Shown: positions 40,292-50,480 of the stretch, in pieces
Numbering within the stretch: position 1 is the stretch's first letter
How the letters are laid out: each line of letters opens with the position of its first letter
Assembly: GCF_023115465.1 (NCBI RefSeq)
Contig: NZ_CP096034.1
Coordinates: 4,464,001 to 4,528,000, forward strand
Length of the DNA: 64,000 bases
DNA from: Gottfriedia acidiceleris
Lineage (GTDB): Bacteria; Bacillota; Bacilli; Bacillales; Bacillaceae_G
Reading direction: 5' to 3'
The notes under the pieces: model-generated
What the model saw: the letters and a program-made list of their open reading frames with translations, nothing else
Databases searched by the model: none
What the model was told of the DNA's origin: nothing
Made by a program: the position numbers and the translations under genes

Positions 40292-42496
40292 TTAGTCTTC
40301 AACATAAATTTTAGCGACGTTGACGTAAGATTCCGTTGCACTTTCATATTGTTTACGTTTATAAAAGATCACAAACTTATAAATTCCACTTTTAGGAAAG
40401 TCTTTTAAAACTAATTCCTTTTTGATAATTCCCCTTTTACTATTCTCCTGTTCATCAATGACACCCAACAAACGGAATGTTTCTGATTCAAAAACAGCGA
40501 TTTTGTATTCCTCAACCTTACTTGGTAAATAAAGTTCATATTTATAGCGATTTTTACCTTTTACTCTACCAAAGTGAAATCCCATTACTGACGGAAAGTT
40601 CGGTTCTCCTTGTAGTAATAAAAACGGCATTCTTAGATTTTCATCATCATTTGTACTAAACGTAATTGCTCCATCATAAAATCCATCTCTTAATACTTTC
40701 GTATCAACTGTTGCTGTAAGATTAATCTTTTTGCTAGTGTGCGCTGGAATTGTAAAAGGCTTAGGTAATACCCATTGTATTCCAGTCGCTGGCTGATTAT
40801 TTATAGCTGTAACTTGTTTTGGCATATTTGATTTATTAGATATTTTTACGACAAAATCTTTCTTAACTTGTAAATCTGTTTTTCTCGTTACTCCTAAAGA
40901 TAAAGACGTCGGGAATAATGTTGTCTCAGTCTCTAGTGCTTTTTCAATATCTAATCTTCCAGCACCTTGTTCGTACGCATGATACATCTTTTTATTATTC
41001 TTATATAATGGTATTGCTGTATTGACTAGCACACTTTTTAAATCTTCCATACTCCAATCTGGGTGCAATTGTTTTACTAGAGCAGCTGCTCCAGCAACGT
41101 GTGGACTTGCCATACTCGTTCCTTGAAGTGCTAAATATCCACCAGGAATTGTACTTTTTATTTGTACACCTGGAGCTAATAAATCCGGCTTCATTTGCCA
41201 AGTACCTGTTACTGGTCCTCTAGAACTGAAATCGGCTAGAATATCAACCTTCTTTTCATGTCCAGTTTTAGCTTCCACTTTATTTTTTTCAATGATTTTC
41301 TTGATCATTAAGCCTTCTTTTCTTGAAATAGTCGCAGCTGGAACAGTAAATTTACCTTTAATTTGTCCGATGAAATTTCCATCAATATTATTAAAGACAA
41401 TAACAGCTTTAGCACCAGCATCTTGAGCATTTTTTACTTTATCAGTGAATGTGATTTTTCCCCTTTCAATCAAGACAATTTTGTTTTTTACTCTTTTTAA
41501 ATCACGCTTTTCCCCATATTTCTTAAACACAAATCGCCCATTTAAACTTTTACTCCATTTAGCAGATCCGATCATTGGACTAATAATGGTCTCTTTATTT
41601 TTCACATGTATAGATGGGAAGAGGACAGGCGGATAGCTCGCACCAACTGTTAAAGCTTTTGATGCAGTTGCGGGAGAACCGACAGTCCAAAGACCTGGTC
41701 CAGAGTTTCCTGCAGCCGTAATTGCTAGTACACCCTTCTCTACTGCCTTATCTAACGCAATACTTGTCGGCCAGTCTGGTCCATTGACATCATTACCTAG
41801 TGATAAATTAATAATATCTACTTTATCCTTTACTGCTCGCTCAATTGCAGCCATAACAGTTTCAGATGTACCAACACCACCAGGTCCAAGAGCACGGTAT
41901 GCATAGATTGTTGCCTTAGGCGCAACGCCTTTTCTTTTTCCATTAGCCGCTATTACACCAGCTACATGAGTACCATGAAACGTACTCTTTTCTTCAAGTT
42001 TAGTTTCCATAGGGTCTTTATCTAAATCAATCGTATCGTAACCGCCACCATAATTTGATTTCAAATCAGGATGTCTGTAATCTACACCAGTATCGATTAC
42101 TCCTACCTTAACGCCTTCACCCGTAATCTTTCTTCCTCTTTGATCCTTATATAATTGAGCTTCATCTGCTCCAATAAAAGGGATGCTATCTTCTAAATGA
42201 GCTCTATAAGTTGTAACAAAATGCATATCCTTTACTAACGGCATTTTAGCTAACTGTGATAACTCTTCAAGAGAACCCGATACTGAAAAACCATAGTACG
42301 TCTCAGTGTATTGTTGCCTTACGGTTACATTTGGGAAACGTTCACCAATATATTTTATGGCCTGTGTAATCATTCCATCTTTAATCGAAATTAAAGCTAC
42401 CTGTTTTTGTTGTACATGTGCATTTACATAAACATCTTTAAATGGAAATAGTAAAAAAACTAGACAAATAATTATTTTAAGAAAGTAATTTTTCAT
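40292..42496 (-). CDS. Secreted subtilisin-family protease, Vpr-like
   Basis: The 734-residue protein has a signal peptide (about 1-26), an inhibitor I9 propeptide, and an S8 domain with the triad at Asp135 (VGVIDTGVDY), His174 (HGTHVAG) and Ser in GTSMASPHVAGAA. A PA domain (residues about 300-400, AKAVIVFNNIDGNFIGQIKG) is inserted before the serine, as in Vpr. A Fn3-like C-terminal domain follows. It should be an extracellular protease for peptide supply, which fits the peptide-binding lipoprotein in this window. No terminator is evident between it and the atp promoter. Confidence 0.9.
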   Translation of the reverse strand: MKNYFLKIIICLVFLLFPFKDVYVNAHVQQKQVALISIKDGMITQAIKYIGERFPNVTVRQQYTETYYGFSVSGSLEELSQLAKMPLVKDMHFVTTYRAHLEDSIPFIGADEAQLYKDQRGRKITGEGVKVGVIDTGVDYRHPDLKSNYGGGYDTIDLDKDPMETKLEEKSTFHGTHVAGVIAANGKRKGVAPKATIYAYRALGPGGVGTSETVMAAIERAVKDKVDIINLSLGNDVNGPDWPTSIALDKAVEKGVLAITAAGNSGPGLWTVGSPATASKALTVGASYPPVLFPSIHVKNKETIISPMIGSAKWSKSLNGRFVFKKYGEKRDLKRVKNKIVLIERGKITFTDKVKNAQDAGAKAVIVFNNIDGNFIGQIKGKFTVPAATISRKEGLMIKKIIEKNKVEAKTGHEKKVDILADFSSRGPVTGTWQMKPDLLAPGVQIKSTIPGGYLALQGTSMASPHVAGAAALVKQLHPDWSMEDLKSVLVNTAIPLYKNNKKMYHAYEQGAGRLDIEKALETETTLFPTSLSLGVTRKTDLQVKKDFVVKISNKSNMPKQVTAINNQPATGIQWVLPKPFTIPAHTSKKINLTATVDTKVLRDGFYDGAITFSTNDDENLRMPFLLLQGEPNFPSVMGFHFGRVKGKNRYKYELYLPSKVEEYKIAVFESETFRLLGVIDEQENSKRGIIKKELVLKDFPKSGIYKFVIFYKRKQYESATESYVNVAKIYVED

Positions 42497-42603
42497 TCAA
42501 TGCAGGTTCTCCTTTATATAAGATATTTTCTTTTTAGCTTTCTCACTAATCGTTCATTCATGTATAAAAAGGTAATTTTCTCTAGAACCTACAAAGTTTT
42601 CAA

Positions 42604-42662
42604 AATAAAAAAAGACTAACTCTAGGTAAAGCATTGAGCTTCCCTAAGAAGTTAGTCTTTTT
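42604..42662 (-). terminator. Terminator of the amiS/ureI-like gene
   Basis: AAAAAGACTAACT pairs with AGTTAGTCTTTTT at the base of a long hairpin, with T5 on the minus strand. Confidence 0.8.
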
Positions 42663-42671
42663 GTATAATCA

Positions 42672-43304
42672 TTAATTTTTTAATTCAGGTTGATTAAACA
42701 ACTGGAATTTTTTATTTGTAACATACGCTTTAACTTCATGGATAACAAAATACAATATTGATGCTCCTAAAACTACGATCCATGCATTTGAAATGACTGT
42801 CTCCTGCCAAATCCCTAAAAGCATAAAAAATGCAGGAAGAGTAATGGTAGTCCAAGATTGAATCATTGCAACGATACCTGTGTATCGTTCTATTTTCTTA
42901 CCTAATACTAGACCAGCAAAGAATAGATACCATAAATATGCCCACATAACCCATAATAGTCCGTTAACAACATCGTGAATAATCGCAAAGTTCACGAAAG
43001 CCCAAAGTACAGACATGATGGATACCCAAAGTGAAAACCATCCTAAGCCAGTTCCATTAAAACCTTTAAGATTTGTAAATCCATTATATAAATAAGTAAT
43101 ACCAAAAAAGAAAATACTTGCCGTATTAAATAATTCCCACTTACCAGCACCTAAATGCATTAATAAGTAAATAGGAAAAACGATTTGTAATGTACCAACA
43201 AATAAGTTTAATAATGCTGCACTTTTAGCATTGGCTTTATTTAATAAAACAAGACTATTTAAAAACAGAGTTGCACCAGATAAAAGTAAACCTACAGCTC
43301 CCAT
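42672..43304 (-). CDS. AmiS/UreI-family urea or amide channel
   Basis: The 210-residue protein has six membrane helices. LLLSGATLFLNSLVLLNKAN and VNGLLWVMWAYLWYLFFAGL match the AmiS/UreI family of hexameric channels that carry urea or short-chain amides. Neither urease nor amidase genes lie nearby, so its partner enzyme must be elsewhere. It stands alone between two terminators. Confidence 0.85.
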   Translation of the reverse strand: MGAVGLLLSGATLFLNSLVLLNKANAKSAALLNLFVGTLQIVFPIYLLMHLGAGKWELFNTASIFFFGITYLYNGFTNLKGFNGTGLGWFSLWVSIMSVLWAFVNFAIIHDVVNGLLWVMWAYLWYLFFAGLVLGKKIERYTGIVAMIQSWTTITLPAFFMLLGIWQETVISNAWIVVLGASILYFVIHEVKAYVTNKKFQLFNQPELKN

Positions 43305-43371
43305 AGTGACTTGTTAAAAAGAAAATTGTTAAAAATTCACTTTTTAACTCAACCCTCCTACTTTAAGATTA

Positions 43372-43410
43372 GAAAAAAAATACAAGCGCCTGATCTAAAT
43401 CAAACGCTTG
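43372..43410 (-). terminator. Terminator of nupC
   Basis: CAAGCG and CGCTTG pair around a 16-base loop and TATTTTTTTT follows on the minus strand. Confidence 0.8.
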
Positions 43411-43417
43411 GATTAAA

Positions 43418-44602
43418 TTATTTTAAAACGATCCCTACGATAATTGCCGTTAATACACTTACTAATGTTGCACCAAATAATAATTTTAAACCAAAACGAG
43501 CGACAACATTTCCTTGTTTTTCATGTAAACCTTTAACCGCACCTGCAATAATACCAATTGATGAGAAGTTAGCAAATGACACTAGGAATACTGATACAAT
43601 TCCTAACGTACGAGTTGAGAAATGTTTACCTTCTTTTGCTAAATCCATCATTGCAACGAACTCATTTGAAACAAGTTTTGTTGCCATAATACTACCTGCG
43701 TCAACTGCTTCTTTAAATGGTACACCCATAATGAATGCAAATGGAGCAAATACATAACCTAAAATCCCTTGGAATGAGATTCCAAAAATCATATCAAAAA
43801 TATTATTAATTCCACCGATTAATGCAACAAATCCTATTAACATCGCTGCAACGATGATTGCTACTTTAAAACCATCTAAAATATACTCACCTAGCATCTC
43901 GAAGAATGTTTGTTTTTCTTCTTCTTGTACTGTTAAGATATCCTCTTCAGCTGAAACAGTGTAAGGATTGATAATTGATGAAATAATAAATCCGCCAAAT
44001 AAGTTTAAGACAATTGCTGTTACTACATATTTTGGTTCAACCATTGTCATATATGCACCTACGATTGACATAGATACTGTTGACATTGCTGATGCACAAA
44101 GTGTATATAAACGATTTTTTGGTAAATGACCTAATTGTTTTTTTACTGAAATGAAAACTTCAGATTGTCCTAAAATTGCAGAAGCTACTGCATTGTAAGA
44201 CTCTAATTTACCCATACCATTGATTTTGCTTAAAATTAACCCGATGTATTTAATAACAAACGGTAATATCTTTGTATATTGTAAGATACCAATTAAAGCA
44301 GAAATGAATACGATTGGTAATAATACACCTGTGAAGAAGGGAAATGCACCTTCATTTGCCATTCCGCCAAATACGAAATTAACCCCTTCAGCAGCATATT
44401 CTAATAACTTTCCAAATCCGTTTGAAATTCCTTTAATTAATACTAAACCAACTTCTGTATTTAATAATAAGAATGCTAATATGATTTGAACAACGACCAT
44501 AATTACTACTGGACGGTATTTAATGTTTTTACGATCACTACTAGCGATGAAAGCAAGACCGAAAACAACTAGTAGTCCAATAAGAGCAATAATATATTTC
44601 AT
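43418..44602 (-). CDS. nupC: Concentrative nucleoside transporter NupC
   Basis: The 394-residue CNT-family symporter imports nucleosides with protons. [26 protein letters not shown] and [20 protein letters not shown] are the nucleoside- and ion-binding regions, and the sequence closely tracks B. subtilis NupC. ATG 44602 follows GGGGGAG. It is the last gene of a deoR-deoC-cdd-nupC group. Confidence 0.93.
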   Translation of the reverse strand: MKYIIALIGLLVVFGLAFIASSDRKNIKYRPVVIMVVVQIILAFLLLNTEVGLVLIKGISNGFGKLLEYAAEGVNFVFGGMANEGAFPFFTGVLLPIVFISALIGILQYTKILPFVIKYIGLILSKINGMGKLESYNAVASAILGQSEVFISVKKQLGHLPKNRLYTLCASAMSTVSMSIVGAYMTMVEPKYVVTAIVLNLFGGFIISSIINPYTVSAEEDILTVQEEEKQTFFEMLGEYILDGFKVAIIVAAMLIGFVALIGGINNIFDMIFGISFQGILGYVFAPFAFIMGVPFKEAVDAGSIMATKLVSNEFVAMMDLAKEGKHFSTRTLGIVSVFLVSFANFSSIGIIAGAVKGLHEKQGNVVARFGLKLLFGATLVSVLTAIIVGIVLK

Positions 44603-44641
44603 GTTTCTCCCCCGAAAATCCAATAAATTTTTTATTTAATA

Positions 44642-44656
44642 TATAAGCGCTTTCAA
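44642..44656 (-). promoter_or_regulatory. Catabolite-responsive element (cre) before nupC
   Basis: TTGAAAGCGCTTATA matches the CcpA site WTGNAARCGNWWWCA at all but one position, 40 bases upstream of the nupC start. Between it and cdd lie the palindrome GATGTCAGACATC (44681-44693) and a direct copy of GATGTCAGAC (44706-44715). Confidence 0.6.
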
Positions 44657-44720
44657 AACGAACACAACTTTTATTTGTTGGATGTCAGACATCATATAGA
44701 CGTTAGATGTCAGACAAGGA

Positions 44721-45131
44721 TTAACCTTGTAAATCTTTTGAACTGAATGATCCAGGAAGTAACTCCTTAACAGTTGTTTCAGCGATGTCACCTTTTAAGT
44801 TGGTCAAGTATACTTTTGTATTTTCATCACTAAATTCTGCGATAACTTGTCTACACGCACCACATGGTGAAATTGGCCCTTCAGTATCCCCTACTATTGC
44901 GATTGATTCGATTTTTGCTGAACCATTACCCGCAGCTATCGCACTAAATATAGCAGTTCTTTCTGCACAATTAGTTAGTCCATAAGAAGCATTTTCAACG
45001 TTACAACCTGTGTAGACTGTTTGGTTATTCAATAAAATTGCTGCACCTACTTTAAACTTTGAGTAAGGAGCGTATGCGTTTTCACGAGCCTTTAAAGCTT
45101 CGTTGATTAATGATTTTGTATTTGTATTCAT
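44721..45131 (-). CDS. cdd: Cytidine deaminase
   Basis: The 136-residue zinc enzyme converts cytidine and deoxycytidine to uridine forms. NCAERTAIF holds the first zinc cysteine-glutamate motif (CAE type) and PCGACRQV the other two cysteines. In B. subtilis, cdd lies elsewhere; here it sits between deoC and nupC, where pdp might be expected. Confidence 0.94.
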   Translation of the reverse strand: MNTNTKSLINEALKARENAYAPYSKFKVGAAILLNNQTVYTGCNVENASYGLTNCAERTAIFSAIAAGNGSAKIESIAIVGDTEGPISPCGACRQVIAEFSDENTKVYLTNLKGDIAETTVKELLPGSFSSKDLQG

Positions 45132-45272
45132 ATTTATATCACCCTTTAACGAATTGTTAGGTAATTCTTTATTAAAGTGTGTGAGTTTTGTCTTCGCTTT
45201 ACCATATTACCAACGTAATAGCTAAAGAGCAATAACTCACTCACTTTTTTTTATTTTAAAATTATTTTGAAT

Positions 45273-45938
45273 TTAATAAGCTGTGTTAGCTTCTTCACCT
45301 TGAACAATTTTAACACCTGAACTTGTTCCGATACGGTTTGCACCAGCAGCTACTACATTTTCAACATCTTTTAAGTTACGAACACCGCCAGAAGCTTTAA
45401 CGCCTACGTTTTCTCCAACAGTTTTACGCATTAATGCAACGTCTTCTACAGTTGCTCCACCAGTTGAAAATCCTGTTGATGTTTTTACAAAGTCTGCACC
45501 AGCTTTAACTGATAATTTACATGCTCTAACTTTTTCTTCATCAGTTAAAAGACAAGTCTCAATAATTACTTTTACTAAAGCTTTACCTTTAGCAGCTTCA
45601 ACAACTGCACGTACATCTCTTTCAACTAATTCGTCATTTTTTTCTTTTAATGCAGAAATATTGATAACCATATCAACTTCCTCAGCACCATTTTCAATTG
45701 CGTTAGTAGTTTCGAATGCTTTTACTTCAGGAGTGTTTGCTCCTAGAGGGAAACCAATTACCGTACAAACCTTTACAGAAGAATCCTTTAATAATTCACT
45801 TGCATAAGATACCCAAGTAGGATTGATACAAACTGATGCAAAGCTAAACTCTTTTGCTTCTTCAGCTAGTTTTGCAATTTCTTCTCTTTTTGCGTCAGCT
45901 CGTAATAATGTGTGATCTACTAATTTTGCGTAATTCAT
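45273..45938 (-). CDS. deoC: Deoxyribose-phosphate aldolase
   Basis: The 221-residue class I aldolase splits 2-deoxyribose 5-phosphate into acetaldehyde and glyceraldehyde 3-phosphate. The Schiff-base lysine is in DFVKTSTGF and the proton-relay lysine in VKASGGVR. It is the first structural gene after the regulated promoter at 46009-46060. Confidence 0.94.
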   Translation of the reverse strand: MNYAKLVDHTLLRADAKREEIAKLAEEAKEFSFASVCINPTWVSYASELLKDSSVKVCTVIGFPLGANTPEVKAFETTNAIENGAEEVDMVINISALKEKNDELVERDVRAVVEAAKGKALVKVIIETCLLTDEEKVRACKLSVKAGADFVKTSTGFSTGGATVEDVALMRKTVGENVGVKASGGVRNLKDVENVVAAGANRIGTSSGVKIVQGEEANTAY

Positions 45939-46008
45939 ATTTAGTCGCTCCCTTAATGGTTTTATTATAAAAAATGTTTATTTATTGAGTTATCTTAAAT
46001 ATGTCTAT

Positions 46009-46060
46009 ACTATAACATCGCTATGAAATTTTGTAAAACACAAATTGAACTTATGTTCAA
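46009..46060 (-). promoter_or_regulatory. deoC promoter with DeoR operators
   Basis: TTTACA (46032-46037) and TATAGT (46009-46014) are separated by 17 bases. The palindrome TTGAACTTATGTTCAA (46045-46060) lies directly upstream, and TGAAATTTTGT (plus strand, from 46024) overlaps the promoter and resembles the B. subtilis DeoR operator ATTGAACAAAATTTCAAT. Together they suggest DeoR repression by looping or occlusion. Confidence 0.65.
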
Positions 46061-46079
46061 GGTTATTTTTTCCTATTAA

Positions 46080-46142
46080 ATAAAAAAAAGGGCTGTCTCA
46101 TAAGTCAGCTCAACTGACACAAAAGACACGTCCCTTTTAATT
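46080..46142 (-). terminator. Terminator of deoR
   Basis: GGGACGTGTCT pairs with AGACAGCCC, an inner GTCAGTTGAGCTGAC stem sits on top, and T8 follows on the minus strand. The arm GGCTGTCTCAT is shared with the ugd terminator. Confidence 0.8.
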
Positions 46143-46257
46143 GTAAAAATATCTAATTTTTGGGGTACTCACTATGGGGAAACCCTTTTTTAAGAGCTCT
46201 AGAGAACATGAAGTATGAAAGTAGCAAAGTCTTTTAATTACTTAATCTTCCACTTGC

Positions 46258-47199
46258 TTATTCCTGCTCTAGCAATCTTTTTGCAGTAAATTGATCAGTT
46301 ATTAATATGTTTGCATATTTACCCATTAAAGCTCCGTGAATAGCGTTTATTTTTCTTTCTCCACCTGCGACTAAAATTGACTTTTCTTTACTTCTAAGCT
46401 CATCTAACTCAATTCCAATCGTTCGTCGATTGAGAATTTCAGAATAAATATTTCCTTCTTTATCAAAAAAGCGTGAGCAAATGTCTCCAACAGCATATGT
46501 TTGTAAATCCGTCTCTTCCTTCTCGTTTAAGTAGCCAACTCTAAATAACAGGGCATCTTTTTTAACAGTTCCTACAGTAAAAATTGCGATATTTGATTGT
46601 TTTCCCAAATCGATTAATCGACCAATATGGCGATCTTCCTCGACCATTTGTTTTACTTGTGGATTATCAAATATAACTGGTAGTGGTAAATATCTTGGAA
46701 CGGTGTTAAATGCTTCGGCAAACAAATTAACCGTTTCAGATGCATAAGTATTCGTTTTAGAGTAACTTACTCCACCGTTTAGCTGAATTACTTCTACACC
46801 CTTTACTTGTTTATTACTTAACTTCGTTGCAATATGATACATCGTTGTTCCCCAAGTTACTCCTACAATATCACCATCATGGACTAAATCTACTAACACA
46901 TCCGCAGCTTTTTTAGTAATTGTTTGCAATACTTCATTGTAGTCATCAATTGGTGAATAGCAAACCTCAACAGATTGTAAATTATATTTCTTCTTTAACC
47001 CTCGGGCTAAATCTTGATTGCCTTCTAGGGGGTCAATAATTTCAATACGGACATATCCCAATTCCTTTGCTTGTTGAAGTAACCTAGATACAGTTGGACG
47101 AGAGATTCCTAATTGTGTTGCGATCTCTTGTTGACTAAAGTCAGAATCATAGTATAGTCTTGCTGCATCTATTATTAACCTTTGTTTTTCGAGTGACAT
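46258..47199 (-). CDS. deoR: Deoxyribonucleoside regulator DeoR (SorC family)
   Basis: The 313-residue protein has an N-terminal helix-turn-helix (DFSQQEIATQLGISRPTVSR) and a sugar-binding SorC domain (VGVTWGTTMYHIATKLSN, FTVGTVKKDALLFRVGYLNE). B. subtilis DeoR represses dra-nupC-pdp and is released by deoxyribose 5-phosphate. It has its own terminator before the deoC promoter, so it is a separate unit. Confidence 0.93.
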   Translation of the reverse strand: MSLEKQRLIIDAARLYYDSDFSQQEIATQLGISRPTVSRLLQQAKELGYVRIEIIDPLEGNQDLARGLKKKYNLQSVEVCYSPIDDYNEVLQTITKKAADVLVDLVHDGDIVGVTWGTTMYHIATKLSNKQVKGVEVIQLNGGVSYSKTNTYASETVNLFAEAFNTVPRYLPLPVIFDNPQVKQMVEEDRHIGRLIDLGKQSNIAIFTVGTVKKDALLFRVGYLNEKEETDLQTYAVGDICSRFFDKEGNIYSEILNRRTIGIELDELRSKEKSILVAGGERKINAIHGALMGKYANILITDQFTAKRLLEQE

Positions 47200-47399
47200 T
47201 CCCTAATCCCCTTTAACTTACCAATCCTTATTTCACGTTCAAATTTTTAATTATTATACCCCTTTTAATTTAAAGAAAACTCGTCGACTGATGAGCCTTT
47301 TAGACGAAGGCAGAGGCGTAGTTGCACTTATACTTAATTGCTATATTTGGCAGAATTTCGAGTAAGCTAACGAGTTGCCAATTTATACTTCCAAAATGT

Positions 47400-47430
47400 G
47401 AAAAAAGCTCTCCTATGCTAGGAAAGCTTT
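47400..47430 (-). terminator. Terminator of upp
   Basis: AAAGCTTTCCTAGCATAGG and GAGAGCTTTTTT make a compact hairpin ending in six T on the minus strand. Confidence 0.8.
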
Positions 47431-47440
47431 AAAAATGTAA

Positions 47441-48070
47441 TTACTTTGTACCGAATAAACGATCTCCAGCGTCGCCAAGCCCAGGAACAATATAACCATG
47501 ATCGTTTAATTTTTCATCTAGGGCAGCTATGTAAATGTCCACATCTGGGTGTGCTTTTTGTAAAACTTCAACACCTTCTGGAGCTGCAATTAAGCACATA
47601 AATTTAATATTTTTAGCGCCTCGTGTTTTTAATGAGTTGATTGCTTCAACTGCAGATCCACCTGTCGCAAGCATTGGATCAATCACAATGAAGTCACGCT
47701 CTTCTACATCTGTAGGAAGTTTAACATAATATTCAACCGGTTTTAAAGTCTCAGGATCGCGGTATAATCCAACATGTCCGACTTTAGCTGCAGGAACTAA
47801 TTGAAGGAACCCATCAACCATTCCTAAACCTGCACGTAAAATTGGTACAATGCCTAATTTTTTACCAGCAATAACTTTCGCCTTTGCAGTTGCTACTGGT
47901 GTTTGAATTTCAACTTCCTGTAATGGTAGATCTCGTGTGATTTCAAATGCCATTAAGCCCGCAACCTCATCAACTAGTGCACGAAATTCTTTTGTTCCAG
48001 TGTCTTTTCTACGAATTAAAGAAACTTTATGCTGAATTAACGGATGATCAAAAACGTATACTTTACTCAC
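47441..48070 (-). CDS. upp: Uracil phosphoribosyltransferase
   Basis: The 209-residue enzyme makes UMP from uracil and PRPP. The PRPP loop is [16 protein letters not shown] and the uracil-binding end is [21 protein letters not shown] 48070 follows AAGGAG and gives the standard length; the six extra upstream codons are not needed. Confidence 0.96.
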   Translation of the reverse strand: MSKVYVFDHPLIQHKVSLIRRKDTGTKEFRALVDEVAGLMAFEITRDLPLQEVEIQTPVATAKAKVIAGKKLGIVPILRAGLGMVDGFLQLVPAAKVGHVGLYRDPETLKPVEYYVKLPTDVEERDFIVIDPMLATGGSAVEAINSLKTRGAKNIKFMCLIAAPEGVEVLQKAHPDVDIYIAALDEKLNDHGYIVPGLGDAGDRLFGTK

Positions 48071-48249
48071 TTTTTTCGCTCCTTGCAAATACTTATTAAT
48101 TTATTATTCTTAAAAAGAATACCGAAAGCGGTTAAATAATTCAAGCCACATCATACAATCGCTTGAATTAATTTAGCTCTTTTTTACAATCAAACTTCAA
48201 TATTTCCTTTTTTTACTAATCTAACTACTATTTTGACCCATTTTGAATA

Positions 48250-48328
48250 AAAAACTCCTCTTCCTCATTATTAAAAGTCAGAGAAGTTTTATCTTACACG
48301 CAAAGAGAGAACCTATTGGTTCCCTCTT
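48250..48328 (-). terminator. Two hairpins after doxX
   Basis: AAAGAG-GAACC/GGTTC-CTCTTT (48302-48328) is followed downstream by AAAACTTCTC/GAGGAGTTTTTT (48250-48290), the latter with a T run. Confidence 0.65.
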
Positions 48329-48340
48329 TGGTGTGTATAG

Positions 48341-48859
48341 TTAAGATGCTTTACTTAAATTATGATCTGATACTTTTGGAGTAAAAGAATTTTTTCTATT
48401 AAAAAACTTGCGAATATAATAATCTAATCCGATACGTCCTGCATTTGAACCAGCAATTATAATAAATATTCCTAATAATACCATTTGTGGATTAGTGCTA
48501 GTTGTACCACTAAACATAAATGCGAAGTTCATCATTAAACCAAAGAACATTGCTGTTTTTGTAAAACATCCAAGAATAAGTCCAAGTCCGATTGCGAATT
48601 CTCCAATAGGTACTATAAAGTTAAATAAATCGATGTTTGGTATTGCAAAGTTTGTAAGGAAGTCTGCCCACCAGCCTTGAACTGCTGGATGTTCACCTGT
48701 GGCGCTTTTAACTGCAAACCCTAAAAATCCTGAAGCATCGAATCCGCCAGCTGATAACTTACCCCAACCTGCATGGATCCACTCATATCCTAAATAAAGA
48801 CGAATAATAGTTAAGAAACCAGATGCAATTTTATTAGTTCTTAAAAAATTAATAAACAT
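48341..48859 (-). CDS. DoxX-family membrane protein
   Basis: The 172-residue protein has four membrane helices. GYEWIHAGWGKLSAGGFDAS and IVPIGEFAIGLGLILGCFTK are DoxX/DoxD family motifs; relatives include a subunit of thiosulfate:quinone oxidoreductase and mycobacterial proteins acting with superoxide dismutase, but the role in Bacillus is not established. A long AT-rich upstream region carries two TGTGA-N6-TCACA palindromes, which suggests redox or oxygen control. GGAGG precedes the ATG. Confidence 0.85.
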   Translation of the reverse strand: MFINFLRTNKIASGFLTIIRLYLGYEWIHAGWGKLSAGGFDASGFLGFAVKSATGEHPAVQGWWADFLTNFAIPNIDLFNFIVPIGEFAIGLGLILGCFTKTAMFFGLMMNFAFMFSGTTSTNPQMVLLGIFIIIAGSNAGRIGLDYYIRKFFNRKNSFTPKVSDHNLSKAS

Positions 48860-48907
48860 AATTTTTTGCCTCCGTTTAAAAATTTTTAATTGCTGTTTAC
48901 ATGAGTT

Positions 48908-48981
48908 ATTGTACTTTATTTAAACTAACAAATGTGAAGTTTTTCACAAGTTTAAATGAACTTTTTGTGAACTTCATCACA
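48908..48981 (-). promoter_or_regulatory. doxX promoter with two Fnr/Rex-type sites
   Basis: TGTGA-N6-TCACA palindromes lie at 48933-48948 (TGTGAAGTTTTTCACA) and 48966-48981 (TGTGAACTTCATCACA), their centres 33 bases apart. A TACAAT -10 candidate lies at 48908-48913, so the near site would be centred close to -40, the class II activator position. Confidence 0.6.
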
Positions 48982-48984
48982 AAA

Positions 48985-49053
48985 TAAAAAAATAAAGCTA
49001 TCTTTAGTAAGACTGCACCTTCAATGTTGAAAATACAGTTCTAAAGATAGCTT
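48985..49053 (-). terminator. Terminator of glyA
   Basis: AAGCTATCTTTAG and CTAAAGATAGCTT form a 13-bp stem with a large loop, then TATTTTTTT on the minus strand. Confidence 0.8.
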
Positions 49054-49070
49054 ACTTTATACTTTATTTA

Positions 49071-50312
49071 TTAAAATGTAGGGTATAATTCGTATTTGCT
49101 AGATAAAGCATTAACTCGATTACGAGATGCTTCTAGTACTTCTTGATTTTCGTGGTTTTTTAATGTTTCAGCAATGATTGATGCAATTTCATCCATATCC
49201 TCTAAAGTAAATCCTCTTGAAGTTACAGCAGCAGTACCGATACGGATACCACTTGTTACAAATGGACTTGCTGGATCAAATGGAATTGTATTTTTGTTAC
49301 ATGTAATACCAACCTCATCTAATACGTGCTCAGCCACTTTACCAGTTAACTCTAATGAACGAACATCAATTAAAATTAAGTGATTATCTGTGCCACCTGA
49401 TACTAAGTTTAAGCCGTGAGATTTTAAGCCTTCTGCTAAACGAGCAGCGTTATCGATGATCGCTTGTGCATACTTTTTAAAATCTTCTTGTAACGCTTCA
49501 CCAAATGATACAGCTTTTGCTGCAATTACGTGCATTAATGGTCCACCTTGAATTCCAGGGAAGATTGATTTATCAATCGCTTTTGCGAATTCTTCTTTAC
49601 ATAAAATCATACCACCGCGTGGTCCACGTAATGTTTTATGAGTAGTTGTTGTAACAAAATCAGCATATGGAACTGGATTTTGATGAAGACCTGTTGCTAC
49701 TAAACCAGCGATATGTGCCATATCAACCATTAAGTAAGCTCCAACTTCATCTGCAATTTCTCTGAATTTTTTAAAGTCAATTGCTCTTGGATAAGCACTT
49801 GCACCAGCTACAATTAATTTAGGCTTATGAGCTTTAGCTTTTTCTAATACATCTTCATAGTTAATTACTTGAGTTTCTGGATCTACTCCATACTCAACGA
49901 AGTTATACTGTACTCCACTGAAGTTTACTGGACTTCCGTGAGTTAAATGACCACCATGTGATAAATTCATACCTAATACTGTATCACCATGTTTTAAAAT
50001 AGTGAAATAAACTGCCATATTCGCTTGAGCACCTGAATGAGGTTGAACATTTACGTGTTCTGCTCCGAAAATTTCTTTTGCACGGTCTCTTGCAATGTTT
50101 TCTGTGATATCAACATATTCACAACCGCCATAGTATCGTTTGCTTGGATATCCTTCAGCATATTTATTTGTTAATACTGAACCTTGGGCTTCCATTACTG
50201 CTTCGCTTACAAAGTTTTCAGAAGCAATTAACTCGATTTTAGTACGTTGTCTACCTAACTCTAACTGTATTGCCTCATACAATGATGGATCTTGCTTTTT
50301 TAAATTTTCCAC
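49071..50312 (-). CDS. glyA: Serine hydroxymethyltransferase
   Basis: The 413-residue PLP enzyme interconverts serine and glycine and charges tetrahydrofolate. The PLP lysine is in [29 protein letters not shown] and [11 protein letters not shown] are further signatures. GTG 50312 follows GGGGGAT and matches the family N-terminus; an ATG 11 codons earlier reads through the ribosome site. Confidence 0.96.
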   Translation of the reverse strand: MENLKKQDPSLYEAIQLELGRQRTKIELIASENFVSEAVMEAQGSVLTNKYAEGYPSKRYYGGCEYVDITENIARDRAKEIFGAEHVNVQPHSGAQANMAVYFTILKHGDTVLGMNLSHGGHLTHGSPVNFSGVQYNFVEYGVDPETQVINYEDVLEKAKAHKPKLIVAGASAYPRAIDFKKFREIADEVGAYLMVDMAHIAGLVATGLHQNPVPYADFVTTTTHKTLRGPRGGMILCKEEFAKAIDKSIFPGIQGGPLMHVIAAKAVSFGEALQEDFKKYAQAIIDNAARLAEGLKSHGLNLVSGGTDNHLILIDVRSLELTGKVAEHVLDEVGITCNKNTIPFDPASPFVTSGIRIGTAAVTSRGFTLEDMDEIASIIAETLKNHENQEVLEASRNRVNALSSKYELYPTF

Positions 50313-50480
50313 AGTTATATCCCCCTTTTTGTAAAACACGAACATTACTAGTATAAATTTACTATATTATTCGATAAAACGACCGAATTCCTTTCTATTT
50401 TACCATGTTTTGCATTAAAAATGAAAGATATATCTTTCAACTTACTAACATTTAATTATTCTATAATAATATAAAACGCT

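Noticed and set aside
47281-47325. CTGATGAG...CGAA pattern resembling a hammerhead ribozyme core
   Set aside because: The segment after CTGATGAG does not form stem II, the second box reads GAAG instead of GAAA, and stems I and III with a GUH cleavage site are not present.
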